This document shows, piece after piece, positions 61,681 through 64,000 of a stretch of DNA of 64,000 bases (its first letter is position 1; every line of letters begins with the position of its first letter). The notes beneath the pieces are model-generated. The model did not search any database and was not told the origin of the DNA. It saw only the letters and a program-made list of their open reading frames with translations. This DNA is from Parus major. Taxonomy: Eukaryota; Chordata; Aves; Passeriformes; Paridae. The DNA lies in assembly GCF_001522545.3 (NCBI RefSeq), contig NC_031799.1, positions 48,496,096-48,560,095 on the forward strand. Direction: 5' to 3'. A program made the translations under genes and the position numbers.

Positions 61681-62221
61681 TGAGAAGTTGATGCAGAACC
61701 TTGTTATAATACAACTAGTGAGAGACTCCTCTGCCCAAATCAAAGTGCAAACACTATATGCTGAAGTCAATAATATGGAACTTATTTAATAGTAAACGTG
61801 AAGTAGAGACATAGAAAGAAACAAAAAAGGGGGTGGAGCGAGAGGAAGAGGAGGAAGAAGGAGAAAGAGAGAGGAAGGACAGAAAAAGGAGGGGCAGTGA
61901 GGGGGAAGAGATGTGTGGATCCAGCATCATCCCACTGACCCTTCTTTACCTTGGACTTTTGGGTTGTGAGGGTCCCGGAGTTGTTCTTCTAGGGGCATCA
62001 CCTTTATATGGTCCAATTTCTGCATCCACAGGGTCATCACAGATGGAGTACAACTTGGAGTGATATACATTTGAGCAGTTGCTATCTTTCCTACAGTTTG
62101 TCAAATTATTGCATTACAAAGTGCATTATCATGCGTTAAGTTGTGGTACCATCTTAGATCTAAGATGTTAACATCTGAGATTTCACCTCACCACACCTGG
62201 AATTAGTACCTTCCTGTCACA
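61681..62221 (-). mobile_element. probable endogenous retrovirus LTR, antisense
   Basis: On the minus strand the region could start TGTGACAGGAAGGTACTAAT at 62221, has a TATA-like CATATAAAGG (62001-62010), then a C/T-rich stretch (purine-rich 61801-61911 on the plus strand), then ATTAAATAAG near 61781-61790 as a possible variant poly(A) signal, and a U5-like end near 61681. This order is that of an LTR, and the block around 61915-62060 looks repeat-like. No target duplication was found and the family is unknown to me. The 76-codon plus frame at 61833-62063 is led by the purine tract and is not accepted. Confidence 0.45.
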
Positions 62222-64000
62222 AATTTCTCCCTTCTGTGCTTACCTCAAATTCTCACTGTGGTGCGTTGTCCTATGGCAAATTCTGTGACCTTGACAGTAT
62301 TTTGAGACAGGAAGTTGTGCTCTTTTAAGTCCTAACAGACCTGTGTACGACAAGCAGCTCCTGTCTGCTGCTATACTGTGTGTAACATATGAAAAATTGA
62401 GAAAATTAACACACAAATCCAGTGCTTTCACATCAAATCAATAGAAACAAAGAAAAGATTGCATTTACTGTGAAATAAAGCAAGCATAGTGTGATTCTTG
62501 TCATTTTGCTAGGCAGTTATGTTCTCAAAATCTTTGAATGGAAATGTTGATTTAAACACATGTTTTTTTCCCCTGAATAGAATGCATTTTGATCTCTAAG
62601 TCCTCAAATTAAAATGAGAAGAATTTAATTTATATATTCATAGGGCATGGCTAAAGAACATGGAACATATAGGAATTGTGTAGGTATTATGGATAGTTCA
62701 GACATTAATCTATTAATGATGTTGTTTTAAATATCGGTTTGTTTCCTGCCACATGAACTATAAAAATGAAAATATCTCTAAATAATGTACATTTTTTGGT
62801 ACTTGAAATGCTGTCTAGCAGAAGGTAAAGGCTGAAGAACTTGCAATGTACAATTTTGTATTCTGTTCATGCCTTGTGATACTTGATCTCATATACACAT
62901 AAGAGGGCGAATGCAGGTCTGCACACTGTGCTGAACAGACAATAGAGCAGGAGGAAATTCATTGCTTCTGTGAATTGAAATCAGGCACAACTGGAGCATT
63001 TGGTTTGGATTGTGCTGAGGCACCCTGCCCTAGAAAACACTTCATTATAATTCTTTAATACTTTTAATCAACTATCATGTCTGCAAAAAATCAGTCCTGT
63101 ATAGGTCTGTGTAGATCAGCGTACAAGCAATATCATGCTTGTATATACCATGATATCATCAAGGTGTAGAAAAAAAGCAGGCTTTCATATCACACAAAAT
63201 GGGCTACCTGTCTATCTTCTTTCTTATTCCATTGTGACTCTGTTGATATTTGAGGAATTATTCCATATTTGCACTAGTGAAACATGATCACAAGTGAGTC
63301 TCTATCAGGAGTTAAAGCCAAAGTGTGGAAGGAAAAGTGCTCCTTTGAAGGGAGCATATAAGCAATTCTACATTAAAACATATTACTTAAAAAAAACAGT
63401 TAAGTGAGTACAGTTAGACAGAATGTTATTGTGCTTTAAATCTCTAGAGGAAAGGTGATTAGATGCAGCTGCCATTTTTTCTATAATAAATTTGAATAGA
63501 ATATTTTACTTGCACACACTGCAGAAGCTGAGCAGAAATTGCCTCACTAAGCTCTATTATTCTGGGGAACAGCAAGAATAACAAGCTGAGACACTGATGA
63601 ACTCAGAGAAATATGAATAACACATTAACAGTAAGTATCAATAGTATGATGTCTGACACTGGGGACAAACATCTTGAGGATACAAGGAATTGCAAGAATG
63701 GGTCGTTAAATGCAGGTCTGAAGATGGGAGATTTTCAAGACCACTTCTCTAGGGAAATCAGATGCATCTGCAGGGGATAAGAAATCTTGTCAATAAAAAA
63801 CTAAGGGATTTTTGTCTCTCAGCTATTTCTAGTCTCCATGTAAAAATGGGGGGAAGGCTAAGCAGAAGGAATGATTTCTATTTTTGCAAACAAAGAACAT
63901 GGTATGGGGATATTTATGATACTCAGATGGTTATATCTCAAGCTTACTGCTCTCCCAACCTTATTTCCTGCATAAAGCTCAGGAGAGTTCAATGCGTGAG
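62222..64000. other. unique AT-rich DNA, no gene seen
   Basis: No supported gene or recognised transposon to the window end. The 63-codon minus frame at 62240-62431 has no known motif. Confidence 0.55.

Noticed and set aside
61833..62063. Glu/Arg-rich 76-codon frame
   Set aside because: Its first third is a purine tract in a probable antisense LTR; no domain follows.

Overview
The window is nuclear DNA from a bird, probably a songbird. It is AT-rich, has many interspersed repeats, and shows no gene that I can support. The bird call rests on several CR1 LINE fragments with the usual avian 3' end, and on solo LTRs of endogenous retroviruses whose sequence I recall from songbird genomes. No open frame exceeds about 183 codons. 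The longest frames lie inside CR1, LTR or low-complexity sequence, and one of them crosses an LTR/CR1 junction. I see no exon, tRNA, rRNA or CRISPR array. The window could be a gene desert or a large intron; the sequence alone does not decide this.

Layout. Bases 1-8139 are unique AT-rich DNA with one antisense CR1 (about 2326-3465). At 8140-9722 a sense CR1 is split by a 1-kb LTR (8231-9278). From 9723 to about 31424 (21.7 kb) I recognise almost no transposons, only microsatellites, short duplications and a poly-T tract; a homeodomain-motif cluster at 30785-30915 could be a conserved regulatory element. A CR1 3' end follows at 31425-31632. At 36476-36606 there is a roughly 130-bp near-palindrome that I cannot assign to a family.

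The right part is much richer in retroviral remnants. It holds an LTR with TATA box and poly(A) signal (37621-37909), CR1 pieces (39155-39203, 41612-42232, 42343-42403), an antisense copy of the 8.2-kb LTR family (42789-43878), a probable LTR (46331-46684), an antisense CR1 (52606-53775) split by another LTR (52715-53213), a 353-bp LTR with a 5-bp target duplication (56573-56925), and a complete 1,321-bp solo LTR with a perfect CCATA target duplication (57879-59199). An eroded CR1 (59835-60135) and a probable antisense LTR (61681-62221) end the series.

The clearest results are two cases of retrovirus-into-LINE nesting whose CR1 flanks rejoin when the LTR is removed, two solo LTRs dated as separate events by their own target duplications, and the unassigned palindrome. 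I found no convincing new multi-gene system. Family assignments come from memory of consensus sequences, not a database search.
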